Assembly: GCF_945859705.1 (NCBI RefSeq)
Contig: NC_079136.1
Span: forward strand, 121,523,028 to 121,587,027
DNA length: 64,000 nt
Source: Episyrphus balteatus
Lineage: Eukaryota; Arthropoda; Insecta; Diptera; Syrphidae
Direction of reading: 5' to 3'
A model generated the notes under the pieces. That model saw nothing but the letters and a program-made list of their open reading frames with translations, ran no database searches and had not been told where the DNA came from. This document shows, piece by piece, positions 1 through 13,700 of this stretch. Numbering within the stretch: position 1 is the first letter of the stretch; each line of letters opens with the position of its first letter. The position numbers and the translations under genes are program-made.

Positions 1-937
1 CAAACGACACACAATAGATTTGAAATAGAAAAAAAGAAAAAAAAGAAGAAGAGACTTTCACTTTGCAAAAGAGATCTAGCCTATTTGGAGGACGAAGTCG
101 ACAGAATAGAATACAACAAAAAAAAAAAACGTCCTTTTATCCCGGTTTTCATGTCATTTGCATCAAAGCGAAGCATTCTCGTCGTCTAACGAAACGAAAA
201 CGACCCAGGAAATGACAATCAAAGTGTCTATATGACAGAGAATCGTCCTTTTGAGCATACTGGATCTTCGTCCATCTATATCGTAGTCGTTGTCGTAATA
301 AAACAGTAGCATAAGGAAGGCGAAGGCTGAGCAATATATAAAAAAAAAATATAATTATAAAACAAAAGCCTATAAGAATGTAGCATAGTAGGTCCTGTTA
401 AGAGGGATCTCTCTCTGTCTCGTTCTATCTATTCATCATTTCTCTAGATTCAGCCCGGTTTTTCTCAATTTTCTCGACTTTTTTTCCAATTTGTTTTTTA
501 TTTTATTCTAGTGGTTTTAGCTCGTTCATATTTTTTTTTTTTTTTTCATATCTCAAAAAGGATATCAGATTTTGTAATGTAGGTCGGGTGCTGGTGAATT
601 GTATTGTACCAACACAAAAAAAAGGATATTAAATAATAAAAAAAAAAAAAAAAATGAAAACAAAATATAATGTGCTTGTGCATATTGTGTGGTGAAAATT
701 GTGTCCTTAATAAGTGTATCTGTTGAGTTGAATATTTATAAACCTCGAAAGGACTAAAGAAAAAAACAGGGTTGCAATTCAACCCTATACAGAAATTTAC
801 CAAGAAAAAAAAAAACATTAATATTCAAAAAGGACTTCACCTAAGAAAAATTAAATTAAAAGAAAAAAAAAAAAATTTACAACCCTTTTTCCTTTTTCTA
901 TTTTATATTGTGCCGGTGTGGTGCGCAGTTATTATTT
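1..937. other. Unassigned upstream sequence, possible 5' UTR or promoter
   Basis: No convincing coding region. It holds A and T runs, a TATATA-A-run near 334-345 and a CT-rich stretch near 408-430. It could contain the transcription start of the gene whose possible first coding exon is at 938, but nothing here decides it. Confidence 0.3.
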
Positions 938-1036
938 ATGGCTGAGTCGAAAGAATTATCATTCCTCGATGTCGTCGACTTTAGTTTTTTATTTTTTTCA
1001 CCCGACGAGGATTTTCCGGTGATTTGTTTTGAAAAG
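938..1036 (+). CDS. Possible first coding exon of the MYND-finger gene
   Basis: An ATG at 938 opens 33 codons (starting MAESKELSFLDVVDF) and runs into a good donor, GAAAAG|GTGAAA, at 1036/1037. It ends in phase 0. The first firm exon of the downstream MYND gene, at 16473, also begins in phase 0, so the two could join in frame. The stretch before it (about 150-935) is less repetitive than its surroundings and could be 5' UTR. Against it: phase agreement occurs by chance one time in three, the exon contains a T-rich run, and the ATG context is weak. If right, the intron is about 15.4 kb and encloses the intronless gene at 10662-15076. Confidence 0.3.
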
Positions 1037-2004
1037 GTGAAAAAACTAACAAACTGTAACTAGCAACAACGATTTTTATAAAAAAAAAAACAGAATTACG
1101 AATTTTAAAAAGGATAATAAAAAAAAAATCAAAGAGGAAGAGGATATAGGATATTTTGACGAATTTTTTCCAATGCAACATCATGTATGAAGCTAATTTG
1201 GTAAGAATTATAGTTTTTTTGACTTGTCTGAAATACATTTTCTTGGACCAAAATTTTAAAAAATATGAACTTTAAAAATATCGATATTATTTTTTTTTTA
1301 ATAATCGATAATTGTATTAATTTGGTAAAATGTTTACTTTTCGATTTTTTATACCAAAACTAGGCTTGGTACAATATTAAAAGATCAAAACATCAACATT
1401 TACGAAAACAATACGATTTTCAAATTAAATTCGGCAAAGGTTTTAAATATTCGGAAAAAAAATTTTTGTAATCGGAAAATGTTGGAAAATCGGGGTTTTT
1501 ACGGCTGTTTGAATTTTTTTGGTATAAAGGTTTTGTTACGATGGTTAAAACAGGTTTTGAAAAAATAACTTTCGACATTTATTTGAAACAAATAGATAGC
1601 CCTACTCTCTTATTGAAAATCGGATTATTTTTATGACTTTCGTTGCTGTATTCAAATTCTCTGCAAACCGGAGACAATCTTACGACGTAACTTTTTCAAT
1701 ATCCCTGGCTGCTGGCTTTTCACGAATTGATTTTTGTTGTCCAGCACGTCTAAAGAAACCTAGTGCTCTGCTTTTGGGATTGTGAATTTAGAGCAGGGTT
1801 ATAAAGAAATATTTTTTTCAATGCTTGCCATTCCTTACTTAAAAAAAAAATAATCATGTGTGCAATTCACACGTGGTAGAAGTGAAACCTTAAAAAATCA
1901 TTTTTTTTTTTAAATTAAACTATTAAAAAGCTAAAAAAAATTTTCCTAAAGAATAAAGCCATAATAAAATGTTTACAATGCGCAAAAAATATAAAAATAA
2001 TTTA

Positions 2005-2398
2005 TTGAAAACAATCATTTTCATCAAAAAAAAAAACAAAAAAACACGTATTTTTATCTTCTCACACTATTAAATGCATTTTTTTCCCTAACACCCTGTA
2101 AAAAATTTTACACCATCTGAAAGCTTATTGTCCAAGCTCAAAATATATATATCGATCAGGTCTATGAGACACCTACAAAAGAGCTAGAATTTTTTTAACT
2201 CTATCAATTTCCATCAAAAAAAGCGAAAAAACACGTATTTTTATCTTCTCACACTATTAAATCCATTTTTTGCCCTAACAACCTATACAAATTTTTACAC
2301 CATCTGAAAGCTTATTGTCTAAGCTCAATATATATGCCGATCAGGTGTATGAGACATCTACAAAAAGAGCTAGAATTTTTTAAACTCAAAGTTAAGTT
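2005..2398. repeat. 187-bp tandem repeat, two copies, with a third diverged copy at 3119-3310
   Basis: The same text (CACGTATTTTTATC, then CACCATCTGAAAGCTTATTG, then GAGACA..CTACAAA..GAGCTAGAATTTTTT) starts at 2045 and again at 2232, a period of 187. A more diverged copy lies at 3119-3310. The third copy is separated from the first two by a LINE fragment and unrelated AT-rich sequence. Family unknown. Confidence 0.75.
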
Positions 2399-2399
2399 T

Positions 2400-2594
2400 A
2401 ACTACCGGAGAGGTGCTTATAACTTTCGTAGCTTAGATTTAATAAAATTACCCCAACACCGTACTAATTATGGAATGCATGAGCCCTTAACTCGCATGTG
2501 TAAGCTTGTAAATTTGAATACTAATCTGTTTGATTTTAATATTAATAAAACTAGTCTGAAAAAAATACTAAAAACCAGTGTACCACGCTCATAA
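2400..2594 (+). mobile_element. Non-LTR retrotransposon (LINE) 3' coding fragment
   Basis: About 63 codons ending at TAA 2592-2594 read like the C-terminal tail found after the reverse transcriptase of jockey/CR1-like LINEs: YNFRSLDLIKLP, then HRTNYG, then a short hydrophobic stretch and TSLKKILK before the stop. The fragment is fused directly to the 187-bp repeat upstream, so the reading frame there is accidental. It is truncated and dead. Assignment is by pattern only. Confidence 0.45.
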
Positions 2595-5500
2595 ACTTTT
2601 TTTGTATTTATGTTTAATGTTTACTGATTCTTTTCTCATTTAATGTCTATATCTATATACCTAATTTTATGTACATATGTATACTGAGTTATTTTTTTCT
2701 CAACACTCTTGACTATTAAAACATTTTTGTTTTAAAATTTTGACACTTTCTGAAAATTAAACATGAAATATTAAATTTATTTTTTTTTTTGTTAATTTAA
2801 AATTTTTTTTTATTTTGCATAGATATAATAAATGCTTGTACTAAGCAGTCCCAATCTTTGACCTTCCTTTGATATTCGTATCACCATTCTCTTTACTTAT
2901 TTAGTTCTTTTTAATTTGTTTTTACCTTCAAAAAACACTAAAAAGTGCCGATACGATAATCATCCGCAAATGACTTCGTACTCGGTGAAAATGGACCCCA
3001 GCGCGTGCGGTATCTGGGGGGGAAAGAGGCGTGGGAATAAAAAAAAAAAAAAAAAGAAACTTCATCAAAAAAAGCAACAAAAAAAACATTTAAAATTAAA
3101 ATTAAATTAAAAATTAAAATTTCATCAAAAAAAGCAAAAAAAAAAACATTTAGTTTTATGTTCTCATGCTATTAAATCAATTTTTTTGTTGAACAACCTA
3201 TACCAAATTTTATACCATGTGAAAGCTTATTGTTTCACCTTGCATAATGATGCATAAATCTTATTTCAAAGATGTCTACAAGAGAAGTTAGAATTTTTTA
3301 AAGTCAACTATGTCGAATTTCCAGACTGAGATTACGGTACTTCCTACACTGGTAGCTGGTTATCGCCAACAGATCTCCACAGGTGTTTTGAGGTATTTTT
3401 AATTTTTTTTTTTCAATTTAAGATTGTGTGTAGAGCACGTAACGTTATGTGTGATATATCAAATAAAAGGTTATGTTATCAGCATGCGTATTAAAGTTAA
3501 ATCAAATTTGTATGTGCACTAGATCAAAAGACATAACGTGTGTTGGAAAAGAACATCTTTTTACCGTTATCTCCGAATTTTGAATATGAAATTAATTGAA
3601 ATTTTTTACAATTATAATTTATTTAATTACCTATCTACAGTACAAATTTCATTCATCTATCTATTAAAACAAAAAAGTTATAACAAGTTGAAGTCGAGTC
3701 GCGTTTTACTAAAGAAGTTTTCACTTCAAAAAAATATTTAAATTGTTTCAATATAAAAATATTTTGCTTCAAAAATAAAATTTCTTTGATACATACAAAA
3801 TTGAAGGAATTCGAAGAATTATTAGAACACATTTTGCATTGATTTTATTTACCTCTAATGCAGAAAATGTTCGATTTGGATTGAAATTTTTTGTATTGTA
3901 CATATTTTTTTTTTTTATTTGCAATTGCATTTTTTTCGAATTTTGAATAAATATTTATTATGACTGTCACCTTTCATTATATAACTGACAAAAAATGCCT
4001 GTGCAAACAGAACGACAGAACAGGATGTTTGATATCAAAAACGAAATAAAAGAAAACAATTACAGGCTCTGGCAACCCTATCATTTCAATTAAACTATAC
4101 CAATTTTTCAGTTATGTGTTTAAATGTAATATAATATTTTGACGGTTTTTTTTTTAGCTTCTGCGCAGGGCTGCCAGAAGTTATGGTTAAGCATGATTTT
4201 CATGTTTTTTTGAACTTAAATCTTGTTTTAATGTTTTTTTTTTTTCATTCATGAAAAAATAAACTATACAATTTTTTGTAAACCAACAAACTTTTTATTT
4301 TTTTTTATTTACTCAAATCATTTTTTTTTTTTTTGTATTATTTTTTTTTTATTTCGGAATGGCAGCACTGCTTTTGCCTGTCTTTCAAACCCTTCAAAAT
4401 ATTTGTTAAAAAAAATACTTACAAGAACTATATTTATGTAGCTATCAGTTTGAAGTTTCTTACTCTTGTGAGACTTATTTTCTTTTTTAAAGATTTAATG
4501 AATCTGGCAACTCTGCAATTTAATCCACGGTCTTGTTTGTATTTTTTTGTCAGTTTGTAAATAAAAGCTTGAAATATACCTAGGTAATTAAATACTTGTT
4601 CCGATTTTTAACTTTCTCTCCCAAAGTATATTAAGAGTTCTAAAATCATAAGTTACAACAAAAATTTCTATAATTTTTAGTACAGACTCGTTCTATTGGC
4701 CTATATTGAGGTTTTGGTAGATCAATTTCGGTTTTGAGTCGTTTTCTTGTCGTTTAAGTACGAAACGATACATATCCGTTACAGAGTTAATTAAGAAATA
4801 ATACTTTTATGAATAATGCTGGTAAAAAAGGGTTTTATACCAAATGGATTTTTAGCTTTCTAAGAACGTCAGGGTTCAATACATTTTAAAAACTTCTTTT
4901 ATGTCCGCTCATAAGTATGTAAATCAAAATTTTTGTTATTAGCAGTTTATTGGGTAGGAATTTTTCAAATGAACTTCTTCTTCTTGTGTACTAATACTCT
5001 CACGACTCCCCATAATTTATGCCAACTGCCAACTTACTTAGCTGTGTATTGGATTATTTTATTGCCCATTTAAGGAAAAATATTTTTTGTAAAAAAAAAA
5101 AACAAAGCCTCACCCTATACCTATTTAATTTAATTCCTTTTTTTTATTACCATTTCCTTCTGTCACACCCATAAAAAATCCACTCGTGAAAATAAATTAA
5201 AAAATATCCAGAACAAAAAAGGGCAGTCCTTGGATTCGTTATAAACCATATTGACCAATCCCTATTTTTCTTTTTTTTCGTGATTTAGTTTTTTAAGTTT
5301 TTTTTTTTAAGGGATGGTAGGGAGGAATTTCGGGATGACTTCTATATTTTACTGGAAGAAATTTAATGATTTTTAATATCTCAAATCAGTTTCTAATGCA
5401 TATGGGAGAAATATCCGGATCAAAGGACCAAAAAGTTGAAAACTAGCTAATTCCTAGTCTACATCGTTTCGGTACAGAAAAAAAAATCTCCTGATTCAAA

Positions 5501-6029
5501 CGAAATTCACGTCAGTGTTAAAGCTGTCGCTTTTTGCATGTCATATTATTTCGAAAACATAAAAAAGTACCATGTTCAAATTAAATTTTGACATTGACAG
5601 CAACAAAATTCTAAAGTCTCGCCCCTGACCCTAACAATTCATCGATTAAATATTCTGTAAAAAAAGTCTAAACTTTACCTAAAGAAAAGAATAGTAAAAA
5701 AAAAAAACACAAGTATAAAAACATTGTTGCATGCATATGTAAAACACTATTTGTAGATCCTTCAAAACTGAAACTTGCATGCAAAAGGTTACATAGGAAA
5801 CAGCAACACTAAAACTTTTGACTTGGCATTAGTACATTAAAAATAGACATAGCGCCTAAAAATATGCATCTCATGCAATATTCTATTTTGCAAAACTTAA
5901 AAAAAAAAAAAACATGAGTAAATAGAGACACTAATTAATATTATAAATAATAAACACCTTGTCTCACAATCTTACCCCAACTCACCAATCTAACCCAACC
6001 CAATAATGGTTTCCCACAGTAAAAGAATT
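2595..6029. other. AT-rich sequence without recognisable genes
   Basis: Beyond the third 187-bp repeat copy (3119-3310) I see only homopolymer-rich DNA. Small open frames here, such as those near 3538-3741 and 4333-4560, are T/A-biased with no domain pattern. Confidence 0.5.
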
Positions 6030-6049
6030 CAGGTCATCATTTATAATAA

Positions 6050-6125
6050 TACTGTCATCGTTGACGTGTCAATGACGGTAGAATATGACGTCAACGTGAT
6101 GACGGCTTTAAGACAGGCAGGCTGC
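6050..6125. promoter_or_regulatory. Cluster of CRE-like TGACG sites
   Basis: Within about 70 bp there are several TGACG motifs on both strands: TTGACGTG (6061), AATGACGG (about 6071), the full palindrome TGACGTCA (6086-6093) and GTGATGACGG (about 6097-6106). Another TGACG lies near 6192. This matches the binding site of CREB/ATF bZIP factors. The cluster would lie in the long upstream intron if the 938-1036 exon is real. No direct evidence of function. Confidence 0.4.
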
Positions 6126-9100
6126 CAAGCCCAACCTCTAACATTTTAAACACCTCGTAGAAACAGAAGATATAAATGTAGAGTGTCATAATGACGACCG
6201 ACAACGTGCATGCTACCGTGCATTAAATTTCTACCCAGTTCTAACAAACATCAACCACCAACAACAACAACAACAACTGTCAAAGTCCAATTCAGCGGAA
6301 TGTAAGCGTGCTCGTTAAGCAAACAATGGCGGTTAAGTAGAGAAAGATAAAGTAGTAGGTGAATGATGAAAGTACTAAGATCTATATGCCTCCTAACCCC
6401 CCTGTCACAAAGGTTAAAGAAATAAGGGGCGGCACAAAAGCAAAAAAAAAACTGACACATAAAAACAAAACAACAACAACAAAAAAAAGGCTGAATGCCT
6501 TACAAATGGATGAACAAAAGTGTCAAGTGGTAAAAAAAAAAAAGTTAAGGGTCTGATGACATAACCGATGATGGTTTTTTATTCAAATTGTGGTACAAAT
6601 TTAACCTCCCTGTGATGTCTTCTTATTTTATTATAACTGTTTTGTATCTACATATTATGAGACAACAAGTGCCTTTACCTACTTCTTACGTCTCTTTGAT
6701 ATTGTTTGCTTTTGCTTTCGGTTTAAATTGATGACATTTAATGATGATGTCCTTGAAAGCGAATTGACACATGTCAAACCAACTTTAGACACATTGCTTA
6801 ATTTACTAGAACTAAAAGAAAAATTGACACTTCTTGTTGTGTAGTTGTTGTCATCGTTTTATGACAGATAATAACAACAACAACAACAACAAAAAGAAAA
6901 CCCTTAAGGTATATGTTTGCTTTAATTTATAGGGAATGTTTAAATAGAAAAAATGTGAAGTAATAGATGAGTATTTTTTGTTTGTGAGTTGCTATAGGTT
7001 GTTTGTCGCCTTGGAGCATTTTTCTTTTCCATCTGGTCTTCCTTCCTGTAGATTTGTTTCTTGTTTGTAATAAAATAAATAAACCTCGGATTTGAATGGA
7101 AAAGAAAAATCTTTTCGAATTAAGTGAAATGAATGGATTTAATTTGATTACGTGCCCGAGGAATATTAGTTCTCTCGACAACGACGACGCTTCCTTGCCG
7201 GATGAAAATTAACTCATATTTATATGAAAATAGCTCTTTTTTGGGGGGGGGGGGGGCAACGGAAATTGGTTGAAGGAGATTTTTTTTTCTTATGGTTTCA
7301 ATAGATTTGGAACATGAAACACGAGCTCTTAAATAGAGCTTTATTTGTGTTCGTAGCAATTTTTTAAGAATTTGCAATTTGTTGTTTTGTGACGGAAGGA
7401 ACAAATTAATAAAAAAAAAGGTTCATTAAAAAACAGGAAATTGGATTTGGAGAGAATTAAAATTGAATTTATTTGCTGGAAAACTCATAATACAATATAG
7501 AGGGCAAATTAATAAAATTAATGACAGCTGTCAAAATATGGTTTTCTTAGTGGATGTCTTTTATAATTATGATATTCAAAACAGGCATTAAATTAACGAT
7601 TACTTTTCGTCGGCTTCACGATAGTGGAGAGTTGAAACTTTATGTCCCTTAACTCTTGCATTTAATAAAGATTATTTCAGTTAAAATGCTTTTTTTTTCA
7701 AAATGGTGGCAGTTAAAATGCTAATGTCGAAAGGCGTGTTTTTTTTTTTTTGGCAAGGCTATCCGCTGTAGGATTTCCGAAATATTAAAACTATTTTTTC
7801 CAAAGGGTTTCCTTAGACATAAAAGGCAATGCTCACCTTTTTAACCCGTTCTTTGGTGTTAACCTTCCAGCTCAAAATATTGTCAGAAATGACACTAGAG
7901 GCTAGAAGACAGATAGAGTTTTCTAAGAATCGCTCCAAGTCGCCAAAAAGTTTTTTTTGCGGATTCATGAAATTTGGGAATGAAGACCACGATTTTCTGT
8001 CTCCACGACTTAGGCACATGATTAAGCAGAAGAAAATTTGTAGATTTTTCAAGCCAAGGGACTGCTAACTCTTCTAAAGATATTTTTTTTTTTTTTTTTT
8101 TTAAACTGATCTGATTTACCAAAAAAAAAATTATTATTTTTAAAAATGTTTCGATACCTATTCGTTATTTTCCTTATCAGGGTACTTAAAACCCAACATG
8201 AGCTGAGCATAACCGTTCAAATTTGTTTGGTTTACTAGAACCATTAATTAAATTGTTTCAAATTACTTCTCAAGGGTTTTCTATCTTTGCAAAATAAATG
8301 TCGTTTTGAACATGCATCGGTAGCCTATTTTACACATTTCCGGTAAATTTGGCTTTTCAAAAGTTTAATATGCTTATCAATAGAGTACACATCCAGGAAT
8401 AGCTGTATAACCTGAAAAATAGTGAATAAAATGCGAAAGTAACAAAACTTGGTTTCAACTATGTAAGCTTTTTCTGTGTTTTTCTTATTTTGAATAATTT
8501 TTTAGCAAAACACAAATTTCAAATTTTTGGATGCCGTGTTTTTGATAAAATCCTTTTATTTAAGACTATCTAGGTAAATAAACTACACTACAATTATTTC
8601 AGAAAGTATTGTGAAAATTGAATAAATATGAAACGGAAAAAGCCATAGAAACCAAATTATACTCCTCTAATGGACTTTGTTTTTTTTTTTTTTAATTCGA
8701 ATCTAGTATCAGAACTGCTCTAACGTTTAAGGTTTTTGAGATATCGAATTTTGAAGTTACAAAAAATATGATATATGATCTCGAGGTATTTTCTAACGAC
8801 CGATCGAATAAAATCAATACCAAAATGTCTCGACCATCATGTAAAAAGTTATTGGACACTTTATGAATTGTCTTTTATTCAAAGAGCAAGATTCAGAATA
8901 TTACCAAGTACTTCTTGAAAAAAAGTGGTAGGTTGATAAAATTTCGTGTGAACGTTTCATATAGGTAACATAGAAAAAAATAATAAAATATGTCCTCATT
9001 TGTAGTTGGTAATATTTTGGCTCTTGTTCTTTAAGTATATAACTATTTATAAAAAGTGCAATAAGTTTTTACATGGCGGTCCAGATATTTTTAGTATTGA

Positions 9101-10180
9101 CTTTATTCGATCGGGTGTTAAAAATTCCCTCGAAATCATGTATTATCAATGTATTGCAACAATGCGGGTGCAACACAGAAAAGCTCTTGTATCTACCCTC
9201 CTGGATGGAATACAAGGTGGCCCAATATCTCAAAATAACTCTTATATTGAATACTACCAATGATATAAATTTCATGCTTTTATTACAAAGTACACGATTT
9301 AGATGCTAAGCCGCCTCACTAAGAAACAAAATAAAATTAAAAAATATTTCAAATGAAAGTAAAAACAAAGGAATTGTAGCACTATTAAAGCACCGTATAA
9401 CTCTAGCCTATATGAACTTGGTTGTAAACCTTGTTTCATTTAAACCTCAGGAAGCAGCCAAGATGCTCTCATTGCATGACAAAATGCTAAAAACTTTAAA
9501 AAACAAAGTTAAAATAGTTGAATGGTTACGTTGCATAGCTGATAAATGGTCTCAAATTGAAATCTTTCTTCACCAATATCACAAAAATAGAGTTTAAAAT
9601 TCGATATCTTAAAAACTTTAAACGATATAGAGCAGTTCTTAAAAATCGATTTAAAAAAATCGTTTTTCTATTTTTTCAATTCTTCCGAAAAATTTTCTGA
9701 CATCAAATTATAGTTTTTCTTAAATAAAAAGTTTTTAATCTAAAACCCGGCATCCCAAATTTTTCAAAAATCAAAAAAAAATTTCGGTAACTTTTTTGAT
9801 TGAAAAATAGGCTATTACTTTTTACTATTATAGGAGGTCTACTTTTCACAGAAAATTTAAAAAAAACATGATTTTTTACTTCTACCCCACTTTTTCGTCC
9901 ACCCCAAATTGTTTGTAGGCAATATATTTTCGCCTTTCTTATACCCATCATCCCAAATTTTCCCACCATCTTTATGCTGCTTAATTTTTTTATCAAAAAT
10001 TATTTGTTTTCAAGCGATTAAATAAAAGAAAGACTTGGCATCATTTTAGGGACATTTTTTTTAAGCAAATGATCTTTGCAAAATTTTTTAAGAAAAAATT
10101 CACTAGTAAACTTTATTTCTATTATTTTTAATGTTCTTCTAACAAAAAAAAAGAAGCAATAATTCCATAAAAGTACAAGT
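6126..10180. other. Gene-poor sequence with microsatellites
   Basis: Contains short AAC repeats (about 6259-6275 and 6870-6892), a run of G at about 7243-7256 and many poly-T runs. Open frames near 7829-8068, 9006-9309 and 9412-9597 have no recognisable domain and were not called. Confidence 0.5.
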
Positions 10181-10183
10181 TTT

Positions 10184-10440
10184 TAACCTGTTACCGCCTT
10201 CAGACATCCCGGCGGCGATATTAATTGCTGTTTCCTCATTTCTTCAAATTTCAAAATTTCTTTCAATTTCTATGTTTCCAGAACATTACCGAACTTCTTC
10301 TACGAAATAAGTTTTGCAACTTTTTCTTAGAGAAAAAATGAACCTGTTAACGCCTCCTTCAGACATCCTGTCACCAACATTAATATCTGCTTCCATATAT
10401 TTCTGAATATATCAAAGAAATCCGATAAATTTGGTAAATC
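10184..10440 (+). repeat. Diverged tandem duplication upstream of the intronless gene
   Basis: The text AACCTGTTACCGCC..TTCAGACATCC..ATTAAT..TGCTGTTTCC (from 10186) recurs from about 10351 with substitutions and small indels, a period near 165 bp. It lies about 220 bp or more before the predicted transcription start. Confidence 0.55.
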
Positions 10441-10630
10441 CAAAAATTTTGTTCCACGAATTTTATAACACCTTTAAACTTAATCACATGTCTATCCTCA
10501 TAAAAGATCATTCCCATACCACAGGTAGATATGCAAATTGCCTAATTACTTTCGCGAATTAGCGCAATTATCTCACACATAACATCCTTATTACTTATAT
10601 CGACTACCTGCGAAGATCCTTTTCTTCCTA

Positions 10631-10667
10631 TATAAACTCAAGTATTGTGAAAAGTAAAATCAGTTAC
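10631..10667 (+). promoter_or_regulatory. Core promoter: TATA box plus initiator
   Basis: TATAAA at 10631-10636 is followed by TCAGTT at 10660-10665, a perfect match to the insect initiator TCAKTY. The predicted +1 A (10662) is 31 bases from the first T of the TATA box, the canonical spacing. This gives a 108-nt 5' leader before the ATG at 10770. No clear DPE was seen. Confidence 0.8.
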
Positions 10668-10769
10668 AAAGTAATATTCACCAGTTAGTGAACAACTAGT
10701 CAGAGATATTAAATATCAAAAACTATAACTTTCGTATCAGTGAAAAAAATTTGAATTATCAATTTAACT

Positions 10770-13700
10770 ATGGCATCTTCATCTCTTATCGTTAATACCA
10801 ATTCATTTTGTGAAGAAGATCTAACAACTTTTCTCGAATGTTCCGAAAGGATCAAAAAGTGTGAAGAACGTCAAAGAGATCGTTGGTTAAAGAAAGCCGT
10901 TTTAACCAATGAAGAAATATTCGAAGCTAGTACTATTGTTACCGATGATGATTTGCTATCATCTCGAAATGATGGAGAACAATCTTTTCTCTCGAAATCA
11001 GCAAGTATGGAGCAATTGATGAAGTATTTTGAAGAAGACGTTCAAGTCGATAGTGATCAAGATGTAAAGAAGCCGTCGGAAAGAAGTGAGCAGAATGTCG
11101 AAGGACCATTACCAAGTACTGGAGCTGTAAAGAAGTCATTCGGTTTAACCAAGAAAACTGATAAGGACCAGCCAATGAAGTCTCCATTGAAGAATCAAAC
11201 TTTCACCAACATCAAACCAAGTGATCTGAAGTCGATTCGTAAACAATCAAGTGCTCCAAGTGGTAGTTATTGCAAGGCTTCGAATAATGGCCAACTTGAT
11301 CCGAAGAGAAAATTCGTTAAGTTGAGTGATCTAGATTTGATTGATCAGAACTTTAATAAGGAAAACTCTCCAAAGAACGATTTTAAGTCCTCGAATGAGC
11401 CAATTCCAAGGGAGCTCAATGAATATAATTTCAAATCTAGAAATCTTCGATCAATCCTCGATGGCAAACAAGCTCGTGCAAATCATCAATATCTCAAGCC
11501 AATTGATCTGAATCTTACTCTCAAGGAATGGGAAGATAGATATTTCCAGATCATTCGAAACGATCTTAAGCCACAAGATCTCAATTTAACCCAGGAAGAA
11601 TGGGATAAGAGATATTTCGAGTTAACACGCAATGATCTTAAGCCAGTTCCAGCATCCAGATTCAACAAACCCCAGGAAGATAAACCAAGTAAATGGGAAA
11701 AATCTCTCAAACCCAACAACAACAACAAGAAAAGTGTCAAATCAAAGGTACAAAAAATTGCTGAAATGTTCAACGGAATGATTACACAAATGACAAAAGG
11801 TACCGACCAACGATTTTCGAATGAACTTTCACCAGAACCAGCAATGAAGCCACCTCAACCAAAAGCTCGTACCAAGGTTCCACCAGCATATCGTCATGTT
11901 GCAACTCCAAGATCCAGTCCGAAGCCAACTCCAAAACCAAGTCCAAGACTTAGCAAGCGTCCAATCAAACAAACTGGTTGCTTGATTCCTGAGGAAGTTT
12001 TCACCAAACTATCAGTCAAAGATAAAGCTTTACTCTTTAATAAGTTTATGAAGGAGATGTCTTTGAAGAATCCTGAATTTACAATCGATCCGGAAGAATT
12101 CAAATCAGCTATGGAGAAGAATCAAAATGAAGATCCAGCAGTTGGTGAGGTTCTACAAGAGAAGCAAGAAACCGTAATGAATTTGGCAAGGGAACTTGAA
12201 GCTAAAATCATCTTCCCAAGGCAGACAGTTTCTCAAGCTGCTTTGGCTAAACCTTTGGAAAAGAAACCAACAGCATCTTCAATTCATGAAATCGATACAA
12301 AGACTGAAGAAATCAAAGAAGATCCTGTTCATCTTAGCACTCTAACAGTGGTTCTCAAGCCATCACCGAACAAAGCTGATTCAACAACAAAAGCTCCAGT
12401 TATTCGAAGGAAAATATCACCTACAACTGTGGTCGTCTGTCCATCGATGAAACGCTCTAATAATCAAATTTCGTCATCAATTCCAATCGAAGCCTATGCA
12501 CCACCGAAGAAGATCCGTCGTACTCGTCCAGAACGAAGCAATTCAAGGAAATTCACTCAGAATCCGAATTTGGAAAAACTTTTCTACGATTGGATGAAGG
12601 AACGTCATGGTTTTAGTTTTTCCATTCAATCTCAAGAAGAAAAGTCTCCAAAGAAAGAAGAATCACAAGAAGATAATACTAATGTAGAACCGGAAGAAAA
12701 TATCGAAACTGATACAACCCTGAAGAATGATGAAAGTCTCGAATCTGAAGTCATCAAAGCAGAAGTCAAAGTAGAAATCTCCACCAAAGAAGAACCCGTA
12801 GATAATCTATCTAAATCAGTCTTCATCAATCAAGATCCATCGGAGAGTGATAGCAGTCTTCTGACAATGCCAAGTTCCAAAGTCAACACTGATGAATCAC
12901 AAACAGATCAAGCTAAAGAATCACCTGATGCTGATTTCGAATTTCTCAAGCCCGTACGTCCACCACGCAAGAAGAAGACCAAGCGTGCTACTCTCACCTG
13001 GAAGAAAGATGCTTCAATTGTTGAGAAACTTCCTCTCTCAACTACTGACTCTGATTCCGATGCCAAACAACAACTTGATAACCATCAGCCACCACAACAG
13101 AAGCCTAAGAAACCAACTAATTTACTAACTGATCCAACTAAAGGCAAGAAACTTATCTTCAAAGATTCACCTTCGCTATCAGCTCAAAATAGCTTCGAAG
13201 TTGATGAAGCATTTTTGGATTTTATGAACTCACCACGGAAGATTCGAAATGCCTACACTTTAACGGTGATGTCTTCACCATCACAAAAAACTGACAGTAT
13301 TCTAAGTAACAAGAGTGAAGCTCCAGCTAAACCACCAAGAAAAGGAAAATCAACAAAACTTCAACAAGATATCAATGAATCTAAATTTGAAGATCAAGGT
13401 TTTGAAACTGCATCAACTGGTTATAGTCCTGCTCGAATCAATCATAAAACATCGGCTACATTTTCGGTAAGTCCAATGCAAGAAAAGTCTCCACTTTTCA
13501 TCAAACTGAATGCAGAACTGGAACGTAGAATGTCTGAAGGTACTCAGACACCAACAGCTTACTCGACTCCTGTGAAGAATAATTTGAACTCGAGTGGATG
13601 CAAGATTACTCCGGTGAAGAAAACATCATGGCATACAGTTTTCAGTCCTGTGCAATCTAACAGCGGTCGTCGGCGGTCTTTGGCTGATTCGGAAAGCCGA

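Noticed and set aside
7243..7256. Poly-G run as a G-quadruplex regulatory element
   Set aside because: A single uninterrupted G run in AT-rich DNA is best explained as a slippage microsatellite. No separate G tracts are nearby.
7813..8122. Overlapping open frames on both strands near 7.8-8.1 kb
   Set aside because: Both strands are open by chance of composition. No domain, no splice context and no repeat of the pattern elsewhere.
9412..9597. 61-residue frame as a small gene
   Set aside because: It looks protein-like in part, but has no recognisable family, promoter or neighbouring exon. A decayed repeat is as likely.
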